Below, one piece after another: positions 7,720 through 17,654 of a stretch of 64,000 nt of DNA. Both the position numbers and the translations under genes were made by a program. Source of the DNA: Pararhodobacter oceanensis (GTDB lineage: Bacteria > Pseudomonadota > Alphaproteobacteria > Rhodobacterales > Rhodobacteraceae). How positions within the stretch are numbered: the first letter of the stretch is position 1; each line of letters starts with the position of its first letter. Location: the NCBI RefSeq assembly GCF_003076755.1, contig NZ_QDKM01000007.1, forward strand, positions 62,001-126,000. Reading direction: 5' to 3'. The notes under the pieces are model-generated. The model was not told where the DNA came from, ran no database searches, and worked only from the letters and a program-made list of their open reading frames with translations.

Positions 7720-8589
7720 ATGAAAATTGCATTTATCGGATTGGGCAATATGGGCGCGCCCATGGCCGTGAACCTGAAAAACGCGGGCCATGAGGTCGTG
7801 GGGTTCGACACTGTCGCCAAGCCCGAGGGGCTGTCCATGGCCCAAAGCGCCGCCGAAGCCGCCAGCGGAGCCGATGTGGTGATCACCATGCTGCCGAACG
7901 GCAAAATCCTGCGCGCGGTTGCCGATCAGGTGATCCCCGCGATGGCTGCGGGCGCGGTGCTCTGTGACTGCTCGACGGTGGATGTCGACAGCGCCAAAGC
8001 CGTGGCCGCGCAGGCCGAAGCGGCGGGTCTGGGCTCGCTGGATGCGCCGGTCTCGGGCGGCACCGTCGGCGCCACCAATGGCACGCTGACCTTCATGGTC
8101 GGCGGCGGTGATGCGGCCTTCGCGACGGTGGCCCCGCTCTTCGAGATCATGGGCCAGAAAGCCGTGCATTGCGGCGCGGCGGGGGCCGGTCAATCGGCGA
8201 AGATCTGCAACAATATGATCCTCGGCGTCACCATGATCGCCACCTGCGAGGCCTTCGCGCTGGCCGATAAGCTCGGCCTCGACCGGCAGAAGATGTTCGA
8301 TGTGGTCAGCACCTCATCGGGCTATAGCTGGTCGATGAATGCTTATTGCCCGGCCCCCGGTGTCGGGCCGCAATCGCCCTCGGACAACGGCTATAAGCCC
8401 GGTTTCGCGGCGGAATTGATGCTCAAGGACCTGCGGCTCAGCCAGCAAGCCGCCGAGAGCGCCGATGCCGATACGCCAATGGGCCAGATGGCGGCGAAAC
8501 TCTATGAGGCCTTCGTCGAAGCCGAAGGCGGATTGGGCAAGGACTTCTCGGCCATGCTGCCCCGTTTCGAAGCCCGCGGACGCGACTGA
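7720..8589 (+). CDS. mmsB: 3-hydroxyisobutyrate dehydrogenase
   Basis: 289 aa. It oxidises 3-hydroxyisobutyrate to methylmalonate semialdehyde with NAD, feeding MmsA. Rossmann motif FIGLGNMGAPMAVNL at residues ~5-19, substrate-binding DAPVSGGTVGATNGTLTFMVGG at ~113-134, and the catalytic lysine region GAGQSAKICNNMILG at ~155-169. All match the 3-hydroxyisobutyrate dehydrogenase group of beta-hydroxyacid dehydrogenases. ATG 7720 was chosen over an upstream in-frame ATG because the Rossmann strand starts there and an A/G-rich Shine-Dalgarno (GGAAAAGG) precedes it. It is the last gene of the valine set. Confidence 0.94.
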   Translation: MKIAFIGLGNMGAPMAVNLKNAGHEVVGFDTVAKPEGLSMAQSAAEAASGADVVITMLPNGKILRAVADQVIPAMAAGAVLCDCSTVDVDSAKAVAAQAEAAGLGSLDAPVSGGTVGATNGTLTFMVGGGDAAFATVAPLFEIMGQKAVHCGAAGAGQSAKICNNMILGVTMIATCEAFALADKLGLDRQKMFDVVSTSSGYSWSMNAYCPAPGVGPQSPSDNGYKPGFAAELMLKDLRLSQQAAESADADTPMGQMAAKLYEAFVEAEGGLGKDFSAMLPRFEARGRD

Positions 8590-8595
8590 TCCCGC

Positions 8596-8624
8596 ATGGC
8601 GCGCTCGGTTCACGGGCGCGCCAT
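8596..8624. terminator. bidirectional terminator-like hairpin between mmsB and the ABC exporter
   Basis: Perfect 9-bp stem ATGGCGCGC/GCGCGCCAT (8596-8604 with 8616-8624) in the 53-bp gap between two convergent genes. There is no T-run on either side. Confidence 0.45.
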
Positions 8625-8642
8625 CATCACCCCGACTGTGCC

Positions 8643-10493
8643 TCACTGTGCCGCCGTCGCGTCATCCTGCTCATGCGCTTGGCGCTGCCACATCCGCGCA
8701 TAACGGCCACCCTGCGCCAGCAGCAACTCATGGCGGCCCTCTTCGACGATCTCTCCGTCTTCCAGCACCACAATCCGATCCGCATCCACCACCGTCGAGA
8801 GCCGGTGCGCAATAGTGATCACCGTGCGCCCCTGCCCCATCGCGGCCAGCGAGTCCTGAATATCCTGCTCGGTCTGGGTGTCCAAAGCGCTGGTCGCCTC
8901 ATCCAGTAGCAAAATCGCCGGATTTTTCAGCAAGGTGCGCGCGATGCCCACGCGCTGCTTCTCACCGCCCGACAATTTCAGCCCGCGCTCGCCCACTTGC
9001 GTGTCATAGCCCTCGGGCAATCCGACGATGAAATCATGGATGCGCGCGGCGCGGGCGGCGGCTTCGACTTCTTCGCGGGTGGCGTTATCCTTGCCGTAGG
9101 CGATGTTGTAATAGACCGTATCGTTGAACAGCACCGTGTCCTGCGGCACCACGCCAATCGCCGATTGCAGGCTTTTCAGCGTCAGATCGCGCACGTCTTG
9201 CCCGTCGATGGTCAGCGCACCGCTGTCGACATCGTAAAACCGGAACAACAGCCGCCCGATGGTCGATTTGCCCGAGCCAGAGGGACCGACCAGCGCCACC
9301 TTCTGCCCCGCGCTCACCTCCAGCGAGACGTTCTTGAGGATCGGCCGCGCCACGTTATAGGAAAACGTCACATCCTCCAGCCGCACGGTCCCGCCTGCCA
9401 GTTCCAGAGGTTTGGCACCGGCGCGCTCGACCACATCCGGCACCTGCCCCAGCAGTCCGAACATCTGCCCCATATCGACCAGCGCCTGCCGGATCTCGCG
9501 GTAAACCGTGCCCAGAAAGTTCAACGGCATGGTGATCTGCACCATATAGGCGTTGACCAAGACGAAATCGCCCACCGTCAGATCGCCGTTCTGGACCCCC
9601 ACTGCGGCCAGCGCCATGACGATCACCAAGCCCGAGGTGATCAGCGCCGACTGCCCGAAATTGAGCGCCGCCAGCGAATAGGCGGTCTTGAGCGCGGCGC
9701 TCTCATACCCTTCCATCGCACGGTCATAGCGCATGGCCTCGCGATCATCGGCGCTGAAATACTTAACGGTTTCAAAGTTCAACAGGCTGTCGATCGCCTT
9801 TTGATTGGCGTCATTGTCCTGCTCGTTCATCTCGCGGCGGATCTTCACCCGCCATTCGGTGACGGTGAAGGTGAACCAGACATAAAGCGCAATCGTCCCC
9901 GCAATCACCGCCACATACCAGACGTCAAACATCACCAGTATCACGCCAGCGATCAGCACAAGCTCGAGGATCAGCGGCCCGATTGAAAACAGCATGAAAC
10001 GCAGCAGGAAATCGACGCCCTTGATGCCGCGCTCGATGATCCGGCTGAGACCACCGGTCTTGCGGGTCAGATGATAGGACAGGCTGAGGCGGTGCATATG
10101 GACAAAGGTTTCCAGCGCCAGTTTGCGCAAGGCGCGCTGTCCGACCACGGCAAACACCGCGTCGCGCAATTGCTGAAAGCCATTGGTCATCAGCCGCGCC
10201 ATGCCGTAGGCCACGGTCAGCCCGACCGCGCCGACGCCAATCAACCAGCCCGCGCCGGGGTCCGAAGGGGTCAGCGCATCGACCGCGCCCTTGTATAGCA
10301 GCGGCGTGCCCACCGCGACCATCTTGGACATCAACAGAAAGAGCATCGACACGACGACGCGGATTTTGACGCCACTCTCACCCTCGGGCCAGAGATAGGG
10401 CGCCACGCGGCGCAGCGTCGCCCAGCCCGAGGCCGAGGGCTCGCCCGCATCATTGTCACCTGGCAAAGCACTTGCGCTGGGTCTGTTTCTCAT
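8643..10493 (-). CDS. Atm1/HMT-type ABC exporter (fused permease and ATPase)
   Basis: 616 aa half-transporter that works as a homodimer in the inner membrane. Residues ~45-340 form the six-helix permease domain with YHLTRKTGGLSRIIERGIKG and FLLRFMLFSIGPLILEL, typical of the Atm1/ABCB7 family. The ATPase domain has Walker A GPSGSGKST, signature LSGGEKQR and Walker B ILLLDEATSALD. Atm1-like bacterial exporters move glutathione-linked or metal-glutathione compounds out of the cytosol and give metal tolerance. The start ATG at 10493 has AGGAA upstream. It is convergent with mmsB and downstream of the LysM gene. Confidence 0.9.
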   Translation of the reverse strand: MRNRPSASALPGDNDAGEPSASGWATLRRVAPYLWPEGESGVKIRVVVSMLFLLMSKMVAVGTPLLYKGAVDALTPSDPGAGWLIGVGAVGLTVAYGMARLMTNGFQQLRDAVFAVVGQRALRKLALETFVHMHRLSLSYHLTRKTGGLSRIIERGIKGVDFLLRFMLFSIGPLILELVLIAGVILVMFDVWYVAVIAGTIALYVWFTFTVTEWRVKIRREMNEQDNDANQKAIDSLLNFETVKYFSADDREAMRYDRAMEGYESAALKTAYSLAALNFGQSALITSGLVIVMALAAVGVQNGDLTVGDFVLVNAYMVQITMPLNFLGTVYREIRQALVDMGQMFGLLGQVPDVVERAGAKPLELAGGTVRLEDVTFSYNVARPILKNVSLEVSAGQKVALVGPSGSGKSTIGRLLFRFYDVDSGALTIDGQDVRDLTLKSLQSAIGVVPQDTVLFNDTVYYNIAYGKDNATREEVEAAARAARIHDFIVGLPEGYDTQVGERGLKLSGGEKQRVGIARTLLKNPAILLLDEATSALDTQTEQDIQDSLAAMGQGRTVITIAHRLSTVVDADRIVVLEDGEIVEEGRHELLLAQGGRYARMWQRQAHEQDDATAAQ

Positions 10494-10608
10494 CTGGGAC
10501 GTTCCTGTTCAGGGTTCGTCCTCAGGTAATGCCCCGCGCCGTCGAATGCCAGTGCCGCACAGCATCAGTGCGGATGCAGCGTGCTATTTGGCAAGCCTAT
10601 TCGCCGGA

Positions 10609-12660
10609 TTATTCGTCGGGCAATGAGAAAATCTGCCCCGGATAGATCAGATCGGGATCGCGGATCTGGCTGCGATTGGCGCGGTAGATCACCACATAGC
10701 GCTCGCCCGCGCCGTAGCGCTCGCGGGAAATATGCCAGAGCGTATGGCCCGGCTGCACGGTGATCAGCGACACCGGTGGTGCGGGTGCGGGTGCGGGTGT
10801 GGGCGCGGAGGCGTTCGAGGCCAAAGCTGGCGCGCTGGCGCTGTCATTGGCGGGGGCGCGGGCGGGTGGCTCGGGGCTGGCTGCGGGCTCTACTGTAGCC
10901 AGCGCGTCGGCACTGCTGGCCGCGGCATCAGCAGCGGTCTCGGTTGAGGTGTCGGCAGGAGTTGCAGCCTCAGGCGCTGATACATCCGCGGCGCTGATCT
11001 CCGGGGCTACAGGCGTTGCGGTAATCGGTGTTTCGCTGGCCCCCTCGCCCGCAGTTGCACCTGCCGCTGCCTGCGCCGCGGCCACCAATTCAGGGGCCTC
11101 GCGCTGGAACGGGGTCTCGAACCGCGACACCACCTGCCCCGTCTCATCCACCTGATCAACGCGCAGCGTATAGACCCCGGGATCGACATGCGGCAGGTCC
11201 GAGGCCCAATCGCCGTGTTCCGCCCGTGCCACGGCAATCGGCTGGTTATTCAGATAGATACGCAGGGTCGAATCCGGTCGCGACTGCGCCGCGCGTCCGG
11301 CAATCTGCACCTCGCCGAGGCTTGAATAGCTGATCGAGTCGATCACTACATTGTCCTGAACCTGCGGAGCGCGGTCCAAAACCTCCACCTCGCCACTGCC
11401 ACGCAGCAAGAATGCGGTCGGCAGATCATCGGGCAGACGCGCGCTGTCACCGGCGGCGATGCCCGTGGTAGCTTCGGTGCTCGTTGTTTCATTTTCGGCG
11501 GGCGCAGCATCGGCCAATGCGGTGGCGGTATCGCTCGCGATCTGCGCACCTGTCGGTGGGGTGGTATCCTGCGGTGCCTCGCTGGAAGCCGCACCGCCCG
11601 CATCAACCGGCTCGGCCAGCGCGACCACAGCCTCGCCGTCCAGCGTGGCGGCGGTCTCGGCTTGCAGGCGCGCATCCAGCGTTTGACCCAGCGCCAAAGC
11701 CTCTGGCGCGGCGCTCTCTACTGGCTGCGCGGGCGAAATATCCACTCTCGGCACTGCGGCGGTTTCCGGCTGCTCACCCGCAGCAATGGTGCTCTCTGCC
11801 AGCGATTCACCCGCATTTGGCACCGAAGCCGTTTCGACCGCCACAGGCATTTCGCTCGACGCCATCACGTCAGCTGCTGACGAGACTGCGGTGCTTTCTG
11901 CCAAAACTTCGGCAGGAGCTGCCGGGGCTGGCGGAGGCGTGGTGGTCTCGGGCGCCAGCGCGGCCAAGGCACTCGGGGTCTCGTCAACCGAAGGAGTTGC
12001 CTCGGGTTGGGTCTCCGGCGCCGTTTCCGCCTCGACCTCGGCGAGCGCCACCGTTGAGGGCCGCGGAGTCAGGATCACGCTGTCCTCGGAGGCGATCACC
12101 ACCCCGCCCGCGTCCTGCATTTCCAAGGTCATCACTTGCGCCGCTTCCGACGCGCCAAGCCCGAAGAGCGCGACGAATTGGCCCGAGCCGTCTGCCGCAG
12201 TCTCCGCCACCATAGCGCCATCAACGCGCAGGATGATCGCGGCACCGGGTGCGGCCTCTCCGGCCACCAACGCCCCGCCATCACGCGCCACGCGCACCAC
12301 GTCGAATGTCGGCGGGGCGGAGGCTTGAGCCGCTTCAGGGCTGGAGGTTTCTGAGCTGGTGGTCTCGGATGCGGCAGTAGGATCGACAGCGGCGACCCCG
12401 GCAGGATCACCAGTTGGGGAGGCCATATCAGCGGTTTGCTCTGGAGCCGTCTGCTGGGGAGCGGTAGCGTCAGGCGATGCCCCCGCAGCTACCGACTCCG
12501 GCGGGGTCGTCGGCGCCACGGCCTCCCCCTGCGCGGCGACCGGATCACCTGTCGGCACCACCGCTGTCTCGCGAAACAGCCCGCTGGCGATCACCGCAAC
12601 GACTGCCGCACCGGCCACAGCAGTGGCCCCGCCAAGGGTCCAGACCAATTTCTGCGACAT
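10609..12660 (-). CDS. large Ala/Thr/Glu-rich LysM-domain envelope protein
   Basis: 683 aa. One N-terminal membrane anchor (residues ~8-27, TAVAGAAVVAVIASGLF) is followed by a very long low-complexity region rich in Ala, Pro, Thr, Ser and Glu. Two Ig-like/bacterial adhesion-type stretches interrupt it (~120-195, and ~405-510 with GEVEVLDRAPQVQDNVVIDSI). A single C-terminal LysM domain follows (~630-680: VQPGHTLWHISRERYGAG ... IYPGQIFSLP), which binds peptidoglycan glycan chains. Probably anchored in the inner membrane and spanning the periplasm. Function unknown. ATG 12660 has AAGGTGGG upstream. Related LysM proteins with long disordered linkers are common in this family. Confidence 0.8.
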   Translation of the reverse strand: MSQKLVWTLGGATAVAGAAVVAVIASGLFRETAVVPTGDPVAAQGEAVAPTTPPESVAAGASPDATAPQQTAPEQTADMASPTGDPAGVAAVDPTAASETTSSETSSPEAAQASAPPTFDVVRVARDGGALVAGEAAPGAAIILRVDGAMVAETAADGSGQFVALFGLGASEAAQVMTLEMQDAGGVVIASEDSVILTPRPSTVALAEVEAETAPETQPEATPSVDETPSALAALAPETTTPPPAPAAPAEVLAESTAVSSAADVMASSEMPVAVETASVPNAGESLAESTIAAGEQPETAAVPRVDISPAQPVESAAPEALALGQTLDARLQAETAATLDGEAVVALAEPVDAGGAASSEAPQDTTPPTGAQIASDTATALADAAPAENETTSTEATTGIAAGDSARLPDDLPTAFLLRGSGEVEVLDRAPQVQDNVVIDSISYSSLGEVQIAGRAAQSRPDSTLRIYLNNQPIAVARAEHGDWASDLPHVDPGVYTLRVDQVDETGQVVSRFETPFQREAPELVAAAQAAAGATAGEGASETPITATPVAPEISAADVSAPEAATPADTSTETAADAAASSADALATVEPAASPEPPARAPANDSASAPALASNASAPTPAPAPAPPVSLITVQPGHTLWHISRERYGAGERYVVIYRANRSQIRDPDLIYPGQIFSLPDE

Positions 12661-12814
12661 CGATGCCCACCTTATCTTGCGCCCTGTCGCGCTCTCTCGC
12701 CCCTACATATAACACCCGTATCTATGGGTAAAAGAAATTCTTTCCCCAAGGTCTTGAGTGCAACACAGATGTGGCGCGGTATCAACCGGCAGCAGGCGCA
12801 GGCAGGAAGCCGGC

Positions 12815-13282
12815 TCAGTTGAGCGGAATCGTGTAGTTCACGCTCAATGCATTCACCCCCGGATTGTTCCGGTAAATCCCGCCATTCGAGCGGTGCAACA
12901 ACAGCAGCGACACTTCGGCGTCATTGCGCAGGGTGGTGCCAAACTCGACCGAGGTGGTGAACTGCAGCGGACCGCCCAGATCCATATCCGACCCGCGCGT
13001 GTAAAGACCCGGCATGAAGGTGCCGCGCAGGAAGTAGGGGCTATTGCCCAAGGGCAGCGAATAGGACGCGCCGACACCGATCCAGGCCGAGCCCAAAGAC
13101 GTCGCATGCAGCCCCGCCGCATAGCTCCAACCGGCAGGGCGCGGCGCCGAATGCCAGTTCATCACAAAGACGGTCGAAGGGGTCTCGGTGCGCCCGATGC
13201 CCAGCGTCAACCGTCCCGATTGCGCATAACTCGGCGCGGCAAGCGATGTGGCGATCAGGGACGCAAGGGCAATTCGGCGCAT
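12815..13282 (-). CDS. PagL-like lipid A deacylase / acyloxyacyl hydrolase family protein
   Basis: 155 aa with a clear signal peptide (RRIALASLIATSLAAPSYAQ), then amphipathic strands of a small outer-membrane beta barrel ending in the penultimate-strand motif LLLLHRSNGG and NPGVNALSVNYTIPL. In Pseudomonas PagL the catalytic His and Ser lie in an HxSN motif; here these are His130 and Ser132. The residue 14 after that His, acidic in PagL, is Asn here, so activity is uncertain. If active it would remove an ester-linked acyl chain from lipid A in the outer membrane. An in-frame ATG at 13300 is an alternative start. Neighbours are a LysM protein and a sulfotransferase. Confidence 0.75.
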   Translation of the reverse strand: MRRIALASLIATSLAAPSYAQSGRLTLGIGRTETPSTVFVMNWHSAPRPAGWSYAAGLHATSLGSAWIGVGASYSLPLGNSPYFLRGTFMPGLYTRGSDMDLGGPLQFTTSVEFGTTLRNDAEVSLLLLHRSNGGIYRNNPGVNALSVNYTIPLN

Positions 13283-13484
13283 GGGCTCACTCGATTTCAT
13301 TAGATGGGGCGACTCTACAGACCATGGGACCGGCGGCAAAGTCAGGAGTGCCTAGGGTTTATCTCACCAAGCCGCGCGGCCTCAAGGCAATGCGGCGGAT
13401 TTAACCGCCACGGCGGTCACGCTGGCCTTGAGTGTTACTATATCGTCACAGCCGCGCGGGGTCACGCACCCCCTGCCCGCGACA

Positions 13485-14414
13485 CTAGCGGTGCAAGCCA
13501 CGCGCCAAACGATCACGCACACCGGCCAGACGCGGTTGGCGTTCCATCTCGTCGGGCGCGGCAATCCGCAGCCCCAACCTGCGGGCGAGCGGGTAAGCCT
13601 CGGCGTAGCGTGCGATCTCGCCCGCAGAGAATGCGCCGATGTCAAATCGCGGGCCCGGCAGTGCCTTGAGCCGCGCCACGTCCGCCGCATCGCGCCGCCC
13701 CGAGCCCAAGGGATGCGCGCGGTTATAGGCCAGAAGCGCCTCAACCGCCGGACCCGAGATCGAGACATTCTGGCGGCTTTCCTCCAGCCCCAGCGCGGTG
13801 AAATCCTTCAGGCCAAAACTTTGTAGGAAATGGTTGCAGACACCGATTTTCTTCGCATCCTCAAAGCGCAGAAAACGGGTGTTCTCGACACCGAAAACCT
13901 GAACGATCTTGGCCGGAAAACCGGCAATCCGCTGCAGGCCGATGTCAAATGTCGTGCGCCGCGTGCCAAGGCCGGATTTCGCCATTTGCTGGGTGTCCGA
14001 GGACATCCAATCGCGCAATTCGCGGTAGCCATAGACCGCCACCACCCGCCCATGGGGCGCCAGCCAATCGCGCAGCGCCGCCAGCGCCTCGGCCGGTAGC
14101 AGCGCCAGATATTCATTCGACAGGATCATCCAAGGGAAGCGTTTGCGCGTCAGCCGCTGCTGCAATTCCGCCAGCGCGGTGCGGTCGCGGGATTTGATCT
14201 GCGCGGCATCCAGCCCTGACAGCCGGTTCCAGGCATCAACCATCGGATCGTCCAGAAACGCCGAATAGAGATACGGATAGGCCCGCCCCGGCCCAAAAAA
14301 CCGCACCCCCTCTTCGCGCAACACCTTGCGGTGGCGCGCGAAATTATGCTGCAGCGAGGTGGTGCCGGTCTTATGCGTTCCCAGATGCAGCAGTATCGTA
14401 GGCTGTCCCGCCAC
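13485..14414 (-). CDS. sulfotransferase-like protein
   Basis: 309 aa. The N-terminus ILLHLGTHKTGTTSLQ (residues ~6-21) is the 5'-phosphosulfate-binding loop of the PAPS-dependent sulfotransferase superfamily, followed by alternating strands and helices (VVAVYGYRELRDWMSSD, ENTRFLRFEDAKK with a likely 3'-phosphate contact). The substrate is unknown; bacterial homologues often act on cell-surface glycans or lipids. The start is a GTG at 14414 with GAGGGGG in front; no ATG fits better. It lies 42 bp before gatB on the same strand. The far C-terminus is Arg-rich and not conserved in character. Confidence 0.75.
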   Translation of the reverse strand: MAGQPTILLHLGTHKTGTTSLQHNFARHRKVLREEGVRFFGPGRAYPYLYSAFLDDPMVDAWNRLSGLDAAQIKSRDRTALAELQQRLTRKRFPWMILSNEYLALLPAEALAALRDWLAPHGRVVAVYGYRELRDWMSSDTQQMAKSGLGTRRTTFDIGLQRIAGFPAKIVQVFGVENTRFLRFEDAKKIGVCNHFLQSFGLKDFTALGLEESRQNVSISGPAVEALLAYNRAHPLGSGRRDAADVARLKALPGPRFDIGAFSAGEIARYAEAYPLARRLGLRIAAPDEMERQPRLAGVRDRLARGLHR

Positions 14415-14456
14415 GGCGCGCCCCCTCTACCGGATAAACCTTGATCCGGTAGGAGG

Positions 14457-15965
14457 TTAGACTCCCAGCTTGGCTTTGACCACCGCGTTGACCGCCGCCG
14501 GATTGGCCTTGCCGCCGGTGGCTTTCATCACCTGCCCAACGAACCAGCCAGCCAGCTTCGGGTTCTGCTTGGCCTTTTCGACCTGCGCAGGGTTGGCCGC
14601 GATGATCTCGTCAACGGCACTTTCAATCGCGCCAGTATCGGTGACCTGTTTCATGCCTTCGGTTTCGACAATCTCGACCGGATCGCGGCGTGTCTCGATG
14701 TGGATTTCCAGCACATCCTTGGCGCCTTTCGACGAGATTTCCTGCGCCGAAACCATCGCCATGATCGCCGTATTCACCGCCGGAGCGGCAATCTCGCGCG
14801 GCGAGACTTCGGCTTTATTGGCACGGCCCAGAACCTCGTTGATGATCCAGTTCGCGGTGCGCTTACCTTCGCCACCGCCCACCGATTCCTCGAAATAGCG
14901 CGCCAAATCAAGGTCAGCGGTCAGCACCGAAGCATCATAATCAGTCAGGCCGAAATCCGCCATGAAGCGCGCCTTCTTAGCGTCGGGCAGTTCCGGCATT
15001 GCAGCGGCGATATCATCCACCCAGCCCTGCTCGATCTCCAAGGGCAGCAGGTCGGGACAGGGGAAATAGCGGTAGTCATGCGCCTCTTCTTTCGATCGCA
15101 TCGAGCGGGTTTCGCCCTTGTCGGCATCATAGAGACGGGTCTCCTGATCGACCTTGCCGCCATCTTCAAGGATCGCGATCTGGCGGCGCGCCTCATAGTC
15201 AATCGCCTGCTGGATAAACCGCATCGAGTTCATATTCTTGATCTCGCAACGGGTGCCCAGATGGCCGAAATCCTGCGTCGCCTGATATTTCTCATACTGG
15301 CCGGGACGACAGACCGAAACGTTGACATCCGCGCGCAGATTGCCGTTTTGCATATTGCCGTCACAGGTGCCCAGATAGCGCAGGATCTGGCGCAGCTTGA
15401 CCACGAAGGCCGCCGCTTCCTCGGGGCCGCGGATGTCGGGGCGGCTGACGATCTCCATCAAGGCGACGCCGGTGCGGTTGAGGTCCACAAAGGACATATT
15501 CGGGTCCATATCATGGATCGATTTGCCCGCGTCCTGCTCGACATGGATACGCTCGATGCGCACCAGACGCGCGACACCCTCGGACAGTTCCACCAGAACT
15601 TCGCCCTCGCCAACCAGCGGATGATAAAGTTGCGAAATCTGGTAGCCCTGCGGCAGATCGGGATAGAAATAGTTCTTGCGGTCAAAGGCCGAACGCAGGT
15701 TGATTTGCGCCTTCAGGCCCAAGCCCGTGCGCACCGCTTGCTCGATGCAATACTCATTGACCACCGGCAGCATCCCCGGCATCGCCGCATCAATGAACGA
15801 CACATTCGCGTTCGGCTCGGCGCCGAATTTGGTCGATGCACCCGAGAACAGTTTCGCCTCCGAGGCCACCTGCGCATGGATTTCCATACCAATAACCAAC
15901 TCCCAATCGCCGGTGGCACCGGCAATCACCTTGGGCTTGGGGGCTTCAAAGCTGAGATCGAGCAT
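14457..15965 (-). CDS. gatB: aspartyl/glutamyl-tRNA(Asn/Gln) amidotransferase subunit B
   Basis: 502 aa, standard length. GatB activates and amidates mischarged Glu-tRNA(Gln) or Asp-tRNA(Asn) in the GatCAB complex. Visible: [20 protein letters not shown] at the N-terminus, [71 protein letters not shown], and a C-terminal YqeY-like tail ending [18 protein letters not shown] 15965 (MLDLSFEAP) was chosen because ATGAGGACC precedes it and the upstream in-frame extension has no family resemblance. gatA and gatC are not in the window. Confidence 0.96.
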   Translation of the reverse strand: MLDLSFEAPKPKVIAGATGDWELVIGMEIHAQVASEAKLFSGASTKFGAEPNANVSFIDAAMPGMLPVVNEYCIEQAVRTGLGLKAQINLRSAFDRKNYFYPDLPQGYQISQLYHPLVGEGEVLVELSEGVARLVRIERIHVEQDAGKSIHDMDPNMSFVDLNRTGVALMEIVSRPDIRGPEEAAAFVVKLRQILRYLGTCDGNMQNGNLRADVNVSVCRPGQYEKYQATQDFGHLGTRCEIKNMNSMRFIQQAIDYEARRQIAILEDGGKVDQETRLYDADKGETRSMRSKEEAHDYRYFPCPDLLPLEIEQGWVDDIAAAMPELPDAKKARFMADFGLTDYDASVLTADLDLARYFEESVGGGEGKRTANWIINEVLGRANKAEVSPREIAAPAVNTAIMAMVSAQEISSKGAKDVLEIHIETRRDPVEIVETEGMKQVTDTGAIESAVDEIIAANPAQVEKAKQNPKLAGWFVGQVMKATGGKANPAAVNAVVKAKLGV

Positions 15966-16151
15966 GGTTTGGTCCTCATCAATTCTGCCGCCGGTTCTAG
16001 AACGCCTTGCCCGCAGAGGGAAGAGCCTATGGCCGCTGTTCTCGCGCCTTTTGGGCGTCAATACAGCACCGCCGCGCCCCCGATGGCAGGTTTCCGCGCG
16101 TTCACGACGCCGTGAGTTGTCGAACCCCAGCCCGCCGCGCATTAGAGCGCC

Positions 16152-16778
16152 ATGTTGTATCGCCCCGTTTCCAGCCCGACCCGCCGCCGCGTCACCGCCC
16201 GCATCAAGCTTGCCTTTGCCGCGATATCGGTGCTGGCCCTGACCGCCTGCCTTGATGCGCCACATGCACAAGAAGCGCCGATTGAGGTCGCCACGCGCTG
16301 GGACCACCGCCCCGAGGCCAACCGCTGGAACACGGCAATGATGCAGGCGCTGATGACCGATGGCGCACCGATGCTGGCACTGGTGCCCGAGGACACCGAT
16401 ACGTGGTGCCCGGGCTATGACGAGGCCACTCCGGCCGAGCGCGCCGCGTTTTATGTGGCGTTTTTCTCCGGCCTCGCACGGTTTGAAAGCACCTGGAACC
16501 CGCGCGCCTCAGGCGGCGGCGGGCGTTACCGTGGATTGCTGCAAATCTCGCCAGCCACCGCGCGCTATCACGGCTGCGATCTGCCCGAAGGCGGGCTCTA
16601 TAATGGCGCCGCCAATCTCGCCTGCGCGGTGCGGATCGCCACCGCGGCGGTGCTGCGTGACGGGGTGACGGCGCAGGGTCGCGGCGGGATTGCCGCCGAC
16701 TGGCCGCCAATGCGCGACCCCGCCAAACGCCGTGAGGTCGCGGAATTCACCCGCGCCCTGCCCCAATGCCAAAGCTGA
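16152..16778 (+). CDS. lipoprotein with a transglycosylase-SLT-like domain
   Basis: 208 aa. A signal peptide ([15 protein letters not shown]) has the lipobox LTAC, so the mature protein is lipid-anchored at Cys33. The domain at residues ~95-190 resembles soluble lytic transglycosylases: [40 protein letters not shown] has the catalytic Glu in the FEST context and the GLLQIS motif. It would cleave peptidoglycan glycan strands, probably at the outer membrane. It is shorter than Slt70 and lacks a LysM domain. Divergent from gatB; the ribosome-binding site is weak (TTAGAG). Confidence 0.75.
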   Translation: MLYRPVSSPTRRRVTARIKLAFAAISVLALTACLDAPHAQEAPIEVATRWDHRPEANRWNTAMMQALMTDGAPMLALVPEDTDTWCPGYDEATPAERAAFYVAFFSGLARFESTWNPRASGGGGRYRGLLQISPATARYHGCDLPEGGLYNGAANLACAVRIATAAVLRDGVTAQGRGGIAADWPPMRDPAKRREVAEFTRALPQCQS

Positions 16779-16820
16779 ACGCAACCGCGCCCGCCTCCGC
16801 TGCAGCGCAATAACTGCCGG

Positions 16821-17381
16821 TTACTTGCCCGGAAGGGCCGGCGTCGCGGGCGCTGAAGGTGTCGAGGGCGTGCCGGTATACTCCTCGCCGTTAAAGCCCG
16901 GATCAATCACCATCTCTTTGAACTGCTCGAGCACCGCTTCCCACCATTGGATGGTGTCGTCGAAATTGACCGCCGTGACACTGCCGGCAAGGTTCACGTC
17001 AAACTCGATCGTCGCATTGCCGCGACTGTCAAGATAGGCCGCCGAAAACCGCCGGTCGCGGTTCCACTGGTTCATCGCCGCGACCGTATGGCTGCCATTT
17101 GACTCCCACCAGGCGCGGAACTGCACCGATGAGCAATTCTGGTTATTGTCGTCACAATTGAGAAACGAGATCGTATAGATCGTGCCGTCCATCTCGCCGC
17201 GCACCCAGACCCCGTCTTCATCGCTGCGCCGCTCGACCGGGCCATAAGCGCTGGCCAACTCTTGAATGCGGTCCACATCCGTGCCGCTGATCATCCCTCC
17301 TAAATTGACCTGCGCCATGGCGGGCGCGCTGATGACAATCGCGAAGATCGAGGCAGAAATACTTGTCCGAAATAAATGCAT
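16821..17381 (-). CDS. exported YbjN-domain protein
   Basis: 186 aa. A Sec signal peptide (FRTSISASIFAIVISAPAMAQ) is followed by a YbjN-like domain (residues ~30-150: VDRIQELASAYGPVERRSDEDG, ISFLNCDDNNQNCSSVQFRAWW, NQWNRDRRFSAAYLDSRG). The family is known for stress-related phenotypes in enterobacteria but has no biochemical function. The C-terminus is a short Pro/Thr/Ala tail. ATG 17381 has AGGAG upstream and starts right at the signal peptide. The two cysteines in the NCDDNNQNC stretch may form a periplasmic disulfide. Confidence 0.8.
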   Translation of the reverse strand: MHLFRTSISASIFAIVISAPAMAQVNLGGMISGTDVDRIQELASAYGPVERRSDEDGVWVRGEMDGTIYTISFLNCDDNNQNCSSVQFRAWWESNGSHTVAAMNQWNRDRRFSAAYLDSRGNATIEFDVNLAGSVTAVNFDDTIQWWEAVLEQFKEMVIDPGFNGEEYTGTPSTPSAPATPALPGK

Positions 17382-17654
17382 AGGACTCCTCCGTAAGAAA
17401 ATACGATTCCTCACGCTAACACCCGCAGCTTTGCCCACTCAATAAAAAAACCGTGCGGGGTTTGTGAGATAGCGCCTTTCTCCGCGCCTCGGCACTGCTC
17501 GCTTGGGCTATGATATAAGGGCGCGTGGGCAGCCGGAGCGCGATGCCGGATTGGGCGGGCTTTTGCCCCCGTGGCCATGCCGACGCCACGGGATGGCTTG
17601 CAAAACCGGCCCGATTGCCGGTAAAAGCGCGAAAATCAATCCCGGAAAAGCCAG

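Noticed and set aside
12724-12822. 32-codon frame MGKRNSFPKVLSATQ... between the LysM and PagL-like genes
   Set aside because: It overlaps the end of the PagL-like gene, no ribosome-binding site, no family; probably chance.
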